DNA of 33,220 nucleotides from assembly GCA_041689775.1 (NCBI GenBank), contig JBDNFP010000117.1, positions 1-33,220 on the forward strand, written 5' to 3'. Each line of letters starts with the position of its first letter. Position 1 is the first letter of the stretch. This DNA comes from JBDNFP01 sp041689775. GTDB taxonomy: Bacteria > Bacteroidota > Bacteroidia > Cytophagales > Spirosomataceae. The position numbers and the translations under genes are program-made. Shown piece after piece: positions 23,658 to 31,816 of the stretch. The notes beneath the pieces are model-generated. The model worked only from the letters and a program-made list of their open reading frames with translations. It was not told where the DNA came from and searched no databases.

Positions 23658-23730
23658 GGTGATGTAGCTCAGTCGGTAGAGCAAAGGACTGAAAATCCTT
23701 GTGTCGGCGGTTCGATTCCGTTCATCACCA
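23658..23730 (+). tRNA. tRNA-Phe (anticodon GAA)
   Basis: 73-nt cloverleaf. The acceptor GGTGATG pairs with CATCACC. The D arm is AGCTCAGTCGGTAGAGC. The anticodon stem AAGGA/TCCTT encloses CTGAAAA, with GAA at 23691-23693. The T arm is CGGCGGTTCGATTCCGT-type. The discriminator is A at 23730 and no CCA is encoded. Confidence 0.95.
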
Positions 23731-23735
23731 CAACT

Positions 23736-23767
23736 ACCCCGCTAAGCTTTCGCTTGGTGGGGTTTTT
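23736..23767 (+). terminator. Terminator of tRNA-Phe
   Basis: 12-bp stem ACCCCGCTAAGC (23736-23747) / GCTTGGTGGGGT (23752-23763) with two G-U pairs and a TTTC loop, followed by T5. It starts five bases after the tRNA. Confidence 0.8.
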
Positions 23768-23818
23768 GATTTTAGGGCGGAATAATTGCGAAACTTTTGG
23801 GTTGGTTTCCTCTATGCG

Positions 23819-23959
23819 AACCTAAATGCTATCAAGTTTTTGGCGATAAAATCTACTTCATAATACTTACTTACGATTAGCGAGTAATCCGCGGGCTAAT
23901 GAATTCATGGATGCTGATATTGAAGCATTAGGGTAGGACCCGCGATACATAGGCTAGGG
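23819..23959 (+). repeat. 141-bp dispersed repeat, copy A
   Basis: It matches 31329-31469 over the same 141-base length without gaps. My hand count gives about 118 identical positions, with an unbroken 25-base core at 23885-23909 (core begins TAATCCGCGGGC). It lies between tRNA-Phe and the ECF sigma gene. I find no ORF or terminal inverted repeat in it. The surrounding 23768-24102 holds no gene. Confidence 0.75.
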
Positions 23960-24102
23960 TTCGAGTGAATACTTTCCCGGCTGGCCGCACAATCAAATTT
24001 ACCAGGGAAAGGTAAGTTTTAATCTCTGTGTACTTTTAACAGCTCTGTGGCTTTAATAAATTTTTATTATGCAAAGAAAGGATTTGAACCCAATTTCTTA
24101 AC

Positions 24103-24132
24103 TTTCGGGGCGAACCTGAACCCGTATATTTG
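24103..24132 (+). promoter_or_regulatory. Promoter of the ECF sigma gene
   Basis: TTT (24103-24105), 19 bases, then TATATTTG (24125-24132), matching TAnnTTTG. This looks like a housekeeping-type promoter, so the sigma factor itself is probably made constitutively and held by FecR. Confidence 0.55.
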
Positions 24133-24182
24133 CATAAATTTTGCAACGCTTTCATGAGATTCCAAGAAATAATGTTAGAATT

Positions 24183-24767
24183 ATGGAAATAAAGTATGCC
24201 AGCTTGACTGACGAAGAACTACTGGACCTCCTTCGTGATAATGACGATAGAAAAGCTTTCGAAATCGTGTACGTCCGCTATTCTACCCGAATTTTCGATT
24301 ACATCCATGCCCGCGTAAAAGATCGCTACATCGCCCAGGAGATTGTACAGGAATTGTTTTTTGGCCTTTGGAAAAAACGTAGACGCCTGTCGGTGCTAAC
24401 CTGCCGGGGGTATCTGTTCTCTGCATCCAAAAATCTCATTATCAGTCATTATCGAAAGGAAATAGCCCGTACAGCGCGGCAAAAAAACTGGGAAGCGGAA
24501 CGTTCGCAGCAGGAAGAACATACCTATCAGGAAACCCTCGTTCAGGATTTGCGAGTCCGGTACCGAGAGGGATTGAACCTGCTTCCCGACAAATGTCAGC
24601 GAGTATTTGCGCTTAGCCGCGATGGCCTTTCCAATCGTGAGGTGGCCGACCAACTGAATATTTCCGAAAAAACGGTCGAGCAGCACATTACCAAAGCGCT
24701 TCGCTTTTTAAAGGTGTACCTCAAGGAACACCTGGCCTATCTGATGATACTTAGTACCTTCTTCTGA
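24183..24767 (+). CDS. ECF-type sigma-70 factor (FecI-like) of a SusCD module
   Basis: 194 residues from the ATG at 24183. The frame runs back to a TTG at 24141, but the ATG fits the family start (MEIKYASLTDEELLDLL) and the promoter position. Region 2 reads AFEIVYVRYSTRIFDYI..IAQEIVQELFFGLWKKR, including the core-binding and -10-recognition helices. Region 4 reads LLPDKCQRVFALSRDGLSNREVADQLNISEKTVEQHITKAL, with the helix-turn-helix for the -35 element. The following gene, 73 bases on, is a FecR anti-sigma factor, and a SusC with an STN domain comes next. It therefore most likely switches on its own receptor when ligand is present. Confidence 0.92.
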   Translation: MEIKYASLTDEELLDLLRDNDDRKAFEIVYVRYSTRIFDYIHARVKDRYIAQEIVQELFFGLWKKRRRLSVLTCRGYLFSASKNLIISHYRKEIARTARQKNWEAERSQQEEHTYQETLVQDLRVRYREGLNLLPDKCQRVFALSRDGLSNREVADQLNISEKTVEQHITKALRFLKVYLKEHLAYLMILSTFF

Positions 24768-24840
24768 AATTTTTTCCTACCTCCACTAAGGGTTAGGACG
24801 GGACGGCTGCGACATAGGATTTGAAAGCATTCCTCAATCC

Positions 24841-25863
24841 ATGAAGCCAACCCCCATAGACCCGACTTTACTCGATAAATACCTACAAGGTACCTGCAAC
24901 GAAGCCGATAGGGCGCTGGTTGAGGCATGGTATGTGGAATTGGAAAGAGGTCAGAACTTTCATGATCCAATTTTAGGAACTGAAAAAGAAGAATTATTAA
25001 AAGCGGCCTTCCAGAAAATCTCCGACCATTTGGACCAAGAGGAAGAAAACTCTACCCTAAGTCACATTCCGTGGAGATGGGTTACGGGTATCGCGGCCTC
25101 CCTGCTCCTGCTTTGTGGATTTCTCTATGTTCAAAATAAGCAGGTAGTACTGTTGGGAGAATCGTCGGTGGTAGTTAATACTCAAGCTGGGAGTAAAGCC
25201 CCGATCGAGTTTATCAACCAAGAGCCGCGCATCGTGCAGCATACCCTTCCCGACGGAAGCACGGTATGGATGCGCCCGGCTGCCCGCATCACCTATCCCC
25301 AAACCTTTGCAGAAAAAAACCGTACTATCATGTTTACGGGCGAGGGTTTTTTCGACATTCAGAAAGACCGCAGCCGCCCGTTTTTCATTCATAGCGGCGA
25401 AATGACAGTTCGGGTGCTGGGTACTAGCTTCAACGTAAAAGCCGCCTCTGACCAAAAATTATTCGAAATCGACGTCGTCACGGGGAGTGTGGAGGTTACG
25501 GCCCCCGATCGCAAAGCGAATAATCAACGGTTGATTCTTGAACCCAACCAGCAGGCGCTCTTTGAGACGGAAACCAAACGACTCTTTGCGAAGGTACGCC
25601 AGGAATTGCTAAAAAATGAAATCTACCAATCCTCAACTTTTCATTTTCAAGATACACCGGTAAGGGAGGTGATCCGTCAACTGGAAAGTCGATTTGATAT
25701 AAAAATATATCTATCTGATCCCGCCATTGCTCTTTGTAGGCTGAATGCTGATTTTGATAATCAGTCATTTCCTGCCATTGTCGAAATGCTATGCCGTTCG
25801 CTGGAATCAACCTACACTATCCAGGATAACACCATAACTATTGCGGGAGACCCCTGTGACTAA
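24841..25863 (+). CDS. FecR family anti-sigma factor
   Basis: 340 residues. A short cytoplasmic N-terminal anti-sigma region (LLDKYLQGTCNEADRALVEAWY) precedes one membrane helix at about 81-97 (VTGIAASLLLLCGFLYV). The periplasmic FecR domain shows HTLPDGSTVWMRPAARITYPQTF, GEGFFDIQKDRSRPFFIHSGEMTVRVLGTSFNV and VVTGSVEV. A C-terminal STN-like segment (FQDTPVREVIRQLESRFDIKIYL) is common in Bacteroidota FecR proteins. It receives the signal from the SusC STN domain across the periplasm and releases or activates the sigma factor encoded just upstream. About 180 bases without a gene separate it from susC; the sigma-dependent promoter should lie there, but its consensus is unknown to me. Confidence 0.92.
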   Translation: MKPTPIDPTLLDKYLQGTCNEADRALVEAWYVELERGQNFHDPILGTEKEELLKAAFQKISDHLDQEEENSTLSHIPWRWVTGIAASLLLLCGFLYVQNKQVVLLGESSVVVNTQAGSKAPIEFINQEPRIVQHTLPDGSTVWMRPAARITYPQTFAEKNRTIMFTGEGFFDIQKDRSRPFFIHSGEMTVRVLGTSFNVKAASDQKLFEIDVVTGSVEVTAPDRKANNQRLILEPNQQALFETETKRLFAKVRQELLKNEIYQSSTFHFQDTPVREVIRQLESRFDIKIYLSDPAIALCRLNADFDNQSFPAIVEMLCRSLESTYTIQDNTITIAGDPCD

Positions 25864-26044
25864 TTCATTCCTAAACCCTAAACCCATTCTCTACGTATGA
25901 ATTGAGAAATTTCTTTACAAAAGGCCAGAAGTGTTCCACCACTCCTGACCTTCAAAACTTCCTCAGCCGCTGTTTCTCCGAAACGTCGAACCGCTGGCTC
26001 GTTGGAAAAATTTATCCGTGCTCAACTAGTAAACAACCAAATTT

Positions 26045-29000
26045 ATGCAAAAATCTGTATCAAACAAGCCGCGCATCTGGCGTCTGTACATGCGAATAGG
26101 TGTGTTACAATGGATTATTTTGGCCCTCGTGGCCACCGTGACGTATGCCGCCGACGTGATGGCACAGTCGATTTTGAACCGGGAGATTTCTGTACACTTG
26201 TCGGATATAACTCTCAAAAAAGCACTGTACAAAATTCAGAAGGAAACAGAAGTGAAATTTGTGTACAGTAGTAAAGTTTCGCTCGACGACCGGGTTAGTC
26301 TCAACGCCGACGATACGAAACTGTTCAGGGTGCTCGACGAGTTGCTTCGTCCGCACGGGATTACTTATTCGATAGTCGATGAGCAGATTATCCTGGCCAA
26401 TGCCCGGGTCGATAAACGGCAAGCCGCCGCTTCATCCAGTGAGCAGGGTATTAAGGATGAAGTAGTGCCCGAAGATATTATGGTCAACGGTACGGTATAC
26501 ACCAGCGAAGACGAGACGGCCCTACCGGGCGTGAGCGTGGTGCTGAAGGGTGCCGGGCGAGGTACAACTACCAATGTAAACGGCACTTTTTCACTCGGCG
26601 TACCGGATGCACAATCGGTGCTAGTGTTCAGCTTTGTAGGCTACGAAACCCAGGAAATCGTCGTAGGGAATAATACGAACCTGACGGTGAATTTGAAAGT
26701 TGATAATAAGTTGCTAGAGGAAGTAGTCGTGATCGGATATGGTACCGTCAAGAAAGGCGATCTTTCGGCGGCCGTTTCGACGGTACCCGATATGGCCCAA
26801 ATCAAAAACCGCCCGGTTTTGAACGTGGGCGGCATGATTCAGGGAAAAGTGGCGGGCGTGACCGTAGTAAATAACGGGGGGCACCCCAACCAAGCACCCA
26901 AAGTAACCATTCGTGGTGTGGGTTCCCGCAGCGACGAGAGCGTGCTGTACGTAGTGGACGGCGTGCCGAATGCGCCCTATAATCCCGCTGACGTGGAGAG
27001 TATCACTATTTTGAAAGATGCCGCCTCAGCCGCTATTTACGGCGCATTTTCTGGGTCGGCTGGCGTAATTCTGGTCACTACGCGGCAAGCCACCGCCGGC
27101 AAACCCAGCGTAGAGTACGTGGGCTTCACGGGCGTGAAAACAGCTTGGAAACTCCCACAGTCCCTGACCGCCCAGGACGAGGCGCGGGTAGCAAATTTGG
27201 CTTATACCAACGCCGGTCTCAGGCCACTGGATGGCTGGGACGCTACCAAAAACCCCTATGCTCAGGTCAACCGTACCGACTGGATCGGTGAGATTTTCCG
27301 AACGGGTATCATTCAACGCCATAACCTAAGCATCAATGCCGGAACGGGCAAGTTCTCTACGCTGCTACAGGCACGCTATGAAAAAGACGAAGGCACGCTG
27401 GTCAATACTTTCAGTCAAAACCTTTCGCTACGCTTCAACACCAATTATCAGTTCACCAACAAGATCAGATTACGGCAGGAGTTGTTTTACAACAACAACG
27501 ACAACCGTGGCACCTCAACCGAAAGCGGCTACAGCGGCACGATCCTGTCTGCCATTTACATGCCGCGTTCGGCTGCGGCCTACTACGAAGACGGTACTTT
27601 CGGGGGCGTAGGTCCCAGGGACTCGAAGTATCTGGGTATTCATGGCGACGCCATTAGCCCATTGGGGACACTGATGAGAAACCAGCCTTATAATAAGGCT
27701 AACGAGATACTATCCGTTACGGAACTGAACATCAGCGATATTGTGCCTGGGTTGAGTTATCTATCCCGTTTTTCTTACAAACAGTCTGACCGCCAGTACA
27801 AGAGTTTCTCGCCCAAAAGAACAGAACCTGGAAAGCCTGACAATCAGAATTCGCTCTACTACGAAAACAACCGTTACTACCAATGGATCTGGGAGAACAC
27901 GGCCAATTACTCACGTGTTTTCGGCAAGCATAACCTGGGCGGAATGGTCTCAATGACCGCTCAAGAGAATGGTAGTCGCAACTTCAATGCCGCCGCCCGA
28001 GGCTTTGAAAATGAAGCTGATTGGGCGCAATTCTTCGTCAATGCCACCATTTTTGATCAAAATAGGCCTAGTAGCGATGAGTGGCACGACCGTAACCTTT
28101 CCTATGTGGGTCGACTTTCATACAGCTTTGCCGACCGCTATTTTTTGACCGGAAGCTACCGCTATGACATTGCCGGACGTCTCGCTATGGGCTACCGGGG
28201 CAAGGGCTTTCCGGGCGTGACTGCTGCCTGGAAACTGAGTTCTGAACCGTTTTTCAATGTCAAGGGAATCGATTTACTCAAAGTCAGGGCTAGTTGGGGC
28301 CGCATCGGGAATATTGGCTCCATCGGGCGATACTATGGTTATCCAAGGCTATCAGGCACCGAAACTTACCAGATCGGCGACGGTGCTCCCCGGAGCAATG
28401 GTTATTTCGTCAGTAGCCGCTTCAATACCGAGCTTTCTTGGGAGACTTCCCAACAGACGGACATCGGTTTGGATCTGAGCATTTTGAAAAACCGCCTGAC
28501 GGTGACGGCCGACTATTTCGACAAGCTCACCTACGATTTGATCAAGCGCCAGGACACGGATTGGACCCAGACATTCGGCTACGATGCACCCCAAATCAAC
28601 CAGGGCAAGATCCGCAACACAGGATTTGAATTTTCTACCTCCTGGCGCGACCAGGTGGGCCAGGTGGCCTACGAAATCGGCGGCAATTTTGCTACGCTGA
28701 AAAACCGGGTTGATTACATCGACGCCAACCCCAACTCGGTGTGGACCCACGGCGAAGCCTGGCGCGGTGTTCTGGTGCCTTACCGTTCCACCGTCGGTCA
28801 GCCTTACTATTCTTACTGGCTCATCAAAAGCGCGGGGATCTTCCAAACTGACGCCGAGGCGGAGGCGTACACGGGTGCGAAGGGACGTATCCAACCCAAC
28901 GCTAAAGCGGGCGATCTGAAATTTGTCGATGAGAATGGCGACGGTAAAATCAACGATCAGGACCGCGTGTACATGGGCAATGCTTTCCCGAAAATTACCT

Positions 29001-29461
29001 ACGGATTCACGACGAATGCTACTTGGAAGAACTTTGATGCCAGCCTATTCCTTCAGGGCGTAGGGGGCGTTAAACTTTTCAATGCCTTCAAGCAATCGAC
29101 GCTCAACGGCACCGAGCAGGGCTACAACCGCTGGGATCGAATTCTGGATGCCTGGTCGCCCAACAATACGGGTTCTGATATTCCCATTATCCGGGCCAAC
29201 GACCCTAACCGCAACTTCCAGACTAACTCGGACTGGTACCTTGAGAACGGTGATTACGTCCGCTTGAAAAATCTCATGGTCGGATACACGTTCAATAACC
29301 TGCCGGGGAATGTAAAACTTCGGGTGTATTTCAGCGGTGATAACCTGCTGACTTTTACAAAATATTCGGGTATGGATCCAGAAGTGGGCGGGATTGGACT
29401 GGACGGTGGACAATATCCTGTTTCCCGCGTGTTTTCGTTGGGGGTAAGGCTAAAACTCTGA
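26045..29461 (+). CDS. SusC/RagA-family TonB-linked outer-membrane receptor with STN domain
   Basis: 1138 residues. Order: signal segment (VLQWIILALVATVTYAADVMA, to about 40), STN domain at about 48-115 (ISVHLSDITLKKALYKIQ), carboxypeptidase-regulatory-like domain at about 145-225 (VNGTVYTSEDETALPGVSVVLKG..GTTTNVNGTFSL), then plug (VVIGYGTVKKGDLSAAV, VTIRGVGSRSDESVLYVVDGVP, ILKDAASAAIYGAFSGSAGVILVTT) and a large barrel ending in FSLGVRLKL. It imports a ligand with TonB energy, with SusD as the lid. The STN domain marks it as a signal-transducing receptor working with FecR and the ECF sigma factor. The FSGSAG in the plug replaces the usual G-x-R-G/A-x-N/A-G loop, a small deviation. Substrate unknown. 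Confidence 0.95.
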   Translation: MQKSVSNKPRIWRLYMRIGVLQWIILALVATVTYAADVMAQSILNREISVHLSDITLKKALYKIQKETEVKFVYSSKVSLDDRVSLNADDTKLFRVLDELLRPHGITYSIVDEQIILANARVDKRQAAASSSEQGIKDEVVPEDIMVNGTVYTSEDETALPGVSVVLKGAGRGTTTNVNGTFSLGVPDAQSVLVFSFVGYETQEIVVGNNTNLTVNLKVDNKLLEEVVVIGYGTVKKGDLSAAVSTVPDMAQIKNRPVLNVGGMIQGKVAGVTVVNNGGHPNQAPKVTIRGVGSRSDESVLYVVDGVPNAPYNPADVESITILKDAASAAIYGAFSGSAGVILVTTRQATAGKPSVEYVGFTGVKTAWKLPQSLTAQDEARVANLAYTNAGLRPLDGWDATKNPYAQVNRTDWIGEIFRTGIIQRHNLSINAGTGKFSTLLQARYEKDEGTLVNTFSQNLSLRFNTNYQFTNKIRLRQELFYNNNDNRGTSTESGYSGTILSAIYMPRSAAAYYEDGTFGGVGPRDSKYLGIHGDAISPLGTLMRNQPYNKANEILSVTELNISDIVPGLSYLSRFSYKQSDRQYKSFSPKRTEPGKPDNQNSLYYENNRYYQWIWENTANYSRVFGKHNLGGMVSMTAQENGSRNFNAAARGFENEADWAQFFVNATIFDQNRPSSDEWHDRNLSYVGRLSYSFADRYFLTGSYRYDIAGRLAMGYRGKGFPGVTAAWKLSSEPFFNVKGIDLLKVRASWGRIGNIGSIGRYYGYPRLSGTETYQIGDGAPRSNGYFVSSRFNTELSWETSQQTDIGLDLSILKNRLTVTADYFDKLTYDLIKRQDTDWTQTFGYDAPQINQGKIRNTGFEFSTSWRDQVGQVAYEIGGNFATLKNRVDYIDANPNSVWTHGEAWRGVLVPYRSTVGQPYYSYWLIKSAGIFQTDAEAEAYTGAKGRIQPNAKAGDLKFVDENGDGKINDQDRVYMGNAFPKITYGFTTNATWKNFDASLFLQGVGGVKLFNAFKQSTLNGTEQGYNRWDRILDAWSPNNTGSDIPIIRANDPNRNFQTNSDWYLENGDYVRLKNLMVGYTFNNLPGNVKLRVYFSGDNLLTFTKYSGMDPEVGGIGLDGGQYPVSRVFSLGVRLKL

Positions 29462-29501
29462 GACAAGACAGATCGATATTCATTTTTAAAAAAATAGGAT
29501 A

Positions 29502-31094
29502 ATGAAAAATACAACCAAATATTTGCTGGTGGGGCTAGTATTCTTCCTGAGTGCCTGCAATGAAGAATGGGTGGATACCAAGCCCAACGGTGAACCAACG
29601 ACCGCATTTTTCTGGAAAAGTGAAGACGACCTTAACCGCGCTGTGGCGGCAATGTACCAAAGGATGGGGTCCGAAAATACCTGGGGCCGCAACCTATTTT
29701 GGATGCAAAACGCCAGTGATGATGTGGTAACGGGCCGCGTACGATCCGAGAGCGACAACATCAAGAATTTTAATATTACGGGCAGGGAAGGCAGCATTGC
29801 CAACTGCTGGAACGACGTATACTGGATGATGAACAAGGCCAATCAGGTGCTGGAGGGTGCTCCCACAGCCACGGGTGTGTCGGAAGCAGCCCGCAACCGG
29901 GCGCTAGGCGAAGCGTACTTTATCCGGGCTTTCTCGCATTTCTGGCTGGCCTATTCTTGGGGACATAAAAACCAAGGCGTGCCTTTCGATGGTCCCGAGA
30001 ATCCCGAATATGGTAAAAGGCTCCCGCCGCAATTACCCTCGGTCACTGACAATTATGCCCTGATTATTAAAGACCTGGAAAAAGCCGCCGAGCTACTGCC
30101 CTTATTCGGTACTTACGGCCCCGCCGACCAAGGTCGGGCCCACAAGGCGGCGGCCTTGGGTTATATGGTAAAAACCTATGCCTACTGGGCGCAGTACGAT
30201 CCGGCAAAATGGGGACTAATTCCGGCCCTGGCCGACCGGATTAAGTCCGAAGGTAACCGTGCCCTAATTACGGGAAGAGGCGGACCGCAGGCCAACTACC
30301 AGGCCGTCTTCACTATCGCCAGCAATTGGAGTTCCGAGTACATCTGGTCTGCCAACTCCGGCACGCAGGGTGGATCCATTTTTCCGGGTGTCTCGCTTGA
30401 AAACAAAGGCTGGGGGATTTTCAACGGTTGGGGCTACTTCCAGCCCACCGAGGAACTCTACGAAGCCTACGAAAAGAACGATCCACGCCGGGAAGTGACC
30501 ATTCTTAAATTTGGGGATAAGTTCACCTATTTCGGAGTGGAGCGGGCCTACTACTCTACCAACAGCCTTTCCGGCTTCCAGATGAGGAAGTATATGGAGC
30601 CTTATAGTTATGGCAAGAGTGAAAATGCCGGTTCCAATCCCATGATTAACCAAAATGGCGACGGGCCTTCCACGCGTTTAAACCTTCCCCTGATGCGCTA
30701 CGCTGAGATTTTGCTGTTCAAGGCGGAGTCCCTCATTAAGCAGGGGAAAAATACTGAAGCCGCCATTCCCCTGAATGAAGTCCGGGCGCGGGTAGGCCTA
30801 GAGCCAATCGCCTCCCCCACAATGGACGACCTCAAGCACGAGCGCCGCGTGGAACTAGCTTGCGAATGGACTGACCGCCTGGCAGACCTGAAGCGCTGGG
30901 GCGATTTTGACAAGATCAACGCTCCATTGTATGGCCGCATCCATACCAACAAAACCGACCCCGCCTCGCCCTACGAGATTAAGGTCATCTGGCCTGCCCG
31001 CAGTTTTGACCCGGCGAAACACATGGCTTGGCCCATTAATCCCGACGAAATATCACGTAGCAATGGTGTGTACAAGCAGACGCCGGGCTGGTAG
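29502..31094 (+). CDS. SusD/RagB-family nutrient-binding lipoprotein
   Basis: 530 residues, starting 40 bases after susC. Signal peptide with lipobox LSAC (Cys19). The N-terminal half has the SusD TPR-like helices (AVAAMYQRMGSENTWGRN, YWMMNKANQVLEGAP, GEAYFIRAFSHFWLAYSWG). The C-terminal half has the family blocks PLMRYAEILLFKAESLIKQG, IPLNEVRARVGL, LKHERRVELACEWTDRLADLKRWG and the terminal WPINPDEISRSNGVYKQTPGW. It is a surface lid over the SusC barrel that captures ligand. No glycosidase, sulfatase or peptidase gene follows, so this is a minimal uptake unit. A terminator-like hairpin lies about 125 bases on. Confidence 0.95.
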   Translation: MKNTTKYLLVGLVFFLSACNEEWVDTKPNGEPTTAFFWKSEDDLNRAVAAMYQRMGSENTWGRNLFWMQNASDDVVTGRVRSESDNIKNFNITGREGSIANCWNDVYWMMNKANQVLEGAPTATGVSEAARNRALGEAYFIRAFSHFWLAYSWGHKNQGVPFDGPENPEYGKRLPPQLPSVTDNYALIIKDLEKAAELLPLFGTYGPADQGRAHKAAALGYMVKTYAYWAQYDPAKWGLIPALADRIKSEGNRALITGRGGPQANYQAVFTIASNWSSEYIWSANSGTQGGSIFPGVSLENKGWGIFNGWGYFQPTEELYEAYEKNDPRREVTILKFGDKFTYFGVERAYYSTNSLSGFQMRKYMEPYSYGKSENAGSNPMINQNGDGPSTRLNLPLMRYAEILLFKAESLIKQGKNTEAAIPLNEVRARVGLEPIASPTMDDLKHERRVELACEWTDRLADLKRWGDFDKINAPLYGRIHTNKTDPASPYEIKVIWPARSFDPAKHMAWPINPDEISRSNGVYKQTPGW

Positions 31095-31217
31095 AGAATT
31101 TAAGATGCTTTGTTAAGTCGAGGGGGGGGGGACGCGTGTATCCCAACCCCTTTGTTTCGTTTAAGGTTAAATTTTCAGAAAAACAGAAGCAAAAATATAC
31201 GGAACCTCATAGGTACT

Positions 31218-31259
31218 CTGAGCATGCTATTGCTTGCTTAGCAAAAATGCTCAGCCTTT
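31218..31259 (+). terminator. Probable terminator of the SusC-SusD transcript
   Basis: Outer stem CTGAGCAT (31218-31225) / ATGCTCAG (31247-31254), plus inner stem GCTA (31226-31229) / TAGC (31239-31242), with an AAAA bulge, followed by CCTTTT. The T run is short, so confidence is moderate. Confidence 0.5.
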
Positions 31260-31328
31260 TGGAAGTGCATGGTAGGCACTAGCGGCAAGACTATCCTCAA
31301 AGTTGTCAACTATAACATGCACCATACC

Positions 31329-31469
31329 AACCTAAATGCTATCTGGTTTTTTGCGCTAAATTATACTTCATAAAATATGCTTGCGATTACCGAATAATCC
31401 GCGGGCTAATGAATTCATGAGGGCTGATATTGAAGGATTTGCGTAGGGACCGTGATACATAAGCTAGGG
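31329..31469 (+). repeat. 141-bp dispersed repeat, copy B
   Basis: Same orientation and length as copy A at 23819-23959, about 84 % identical by hand count. The exact 25-base core is at 31395-31419. It lies after the SusD terminator. With copy A it brackets the whole sigma/FecR/SusC/SusD module (about 7.5 kb between copies). Confidence 0.75.
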
Positions 31470-31550
31470 AGAATCAAGCCAAAACTGTCTCGACTGGATT
31501 CATTACAACAATCTTTTAAACCTAAAAAAATGAACTGCTTAGGCGGGACC

Positions 31551-31592
31551 ACAAAATAAAAACCGTCCGGCTTCAAATTGAGCCGGACGGTT
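31551..31592 (-). terminator. Minus-strand terminator with no adjacent gene
   Basis: Perfect 12-bp stem AACCGTCCGGCT (31561-31572) / AGCCGGACGGTT (31581-31592), 8-base loop. On the minus strand it is followed by TTTTTATTTT. On the plus strand there is no T tract. The nearest minus-strand gene that could use it is the partial one ending at 33050, on the far side of the IS630 remnant. Confidence 0.65.
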
Positions 31593-31641
31593 AAGACATT
31601 TATCCACACCATTAATACGTAAATTTTATCAGTTTTAGTTG

Positions 31642-31769
31642 TAATGTCAATAGAATATTAAATTTTTAATATCTTTTTAATCGCGAAACAGCCAGGCCTT
31701 GAAATAAGCCTGGCTGTCGATAGTGTGTGTATTATTTACTAAGTATAAAGAAATATTAAATTGACATTA
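31642..31769. repeat. Nested inverted-repeat structure (128 bp)
   Basis: The outer arms 31642-31659 and 31752-31769 are 18-bp inverted repeats with two mismatches (TAATGTCAAT..AATATT). Nearly concentric inside lies a perfect 10-bp hairpin, ACAGCCAGGC (31688-31697) / GCCTGGCTGT (31708-31717). Between them is AT-rich sequence. No gene fits. It may be a miniature inverted-repeat element or part of the IS630 end. Confidence 0.5.
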
Positions 31770-31792
31770 TTTTAAATTTTGACATAAATTTG
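31761..31792 (+). promoter_or_regulatory. Promoter of the IS630 transposase
   Basis: TTG (31761-31763), 21 bases, then TAAATTTG (31785-31792), a perfect TAnnTTTG. It lies 24 bases ahead of the ATG at 31817. The TTG falls inside the right arm of the nested inverted repeat. Confidence 0.45.
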
Positions 31793-31816
31793 TGGCTCTT
31801 TCACCAACAATCTGAG

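Noticed and set aside
28352..28894. 180-codon minus-strand open frame inside susC
   Set aside because: Antisense of a well-supported receptor barrel in GC-rich sequence; no promoter or domain.
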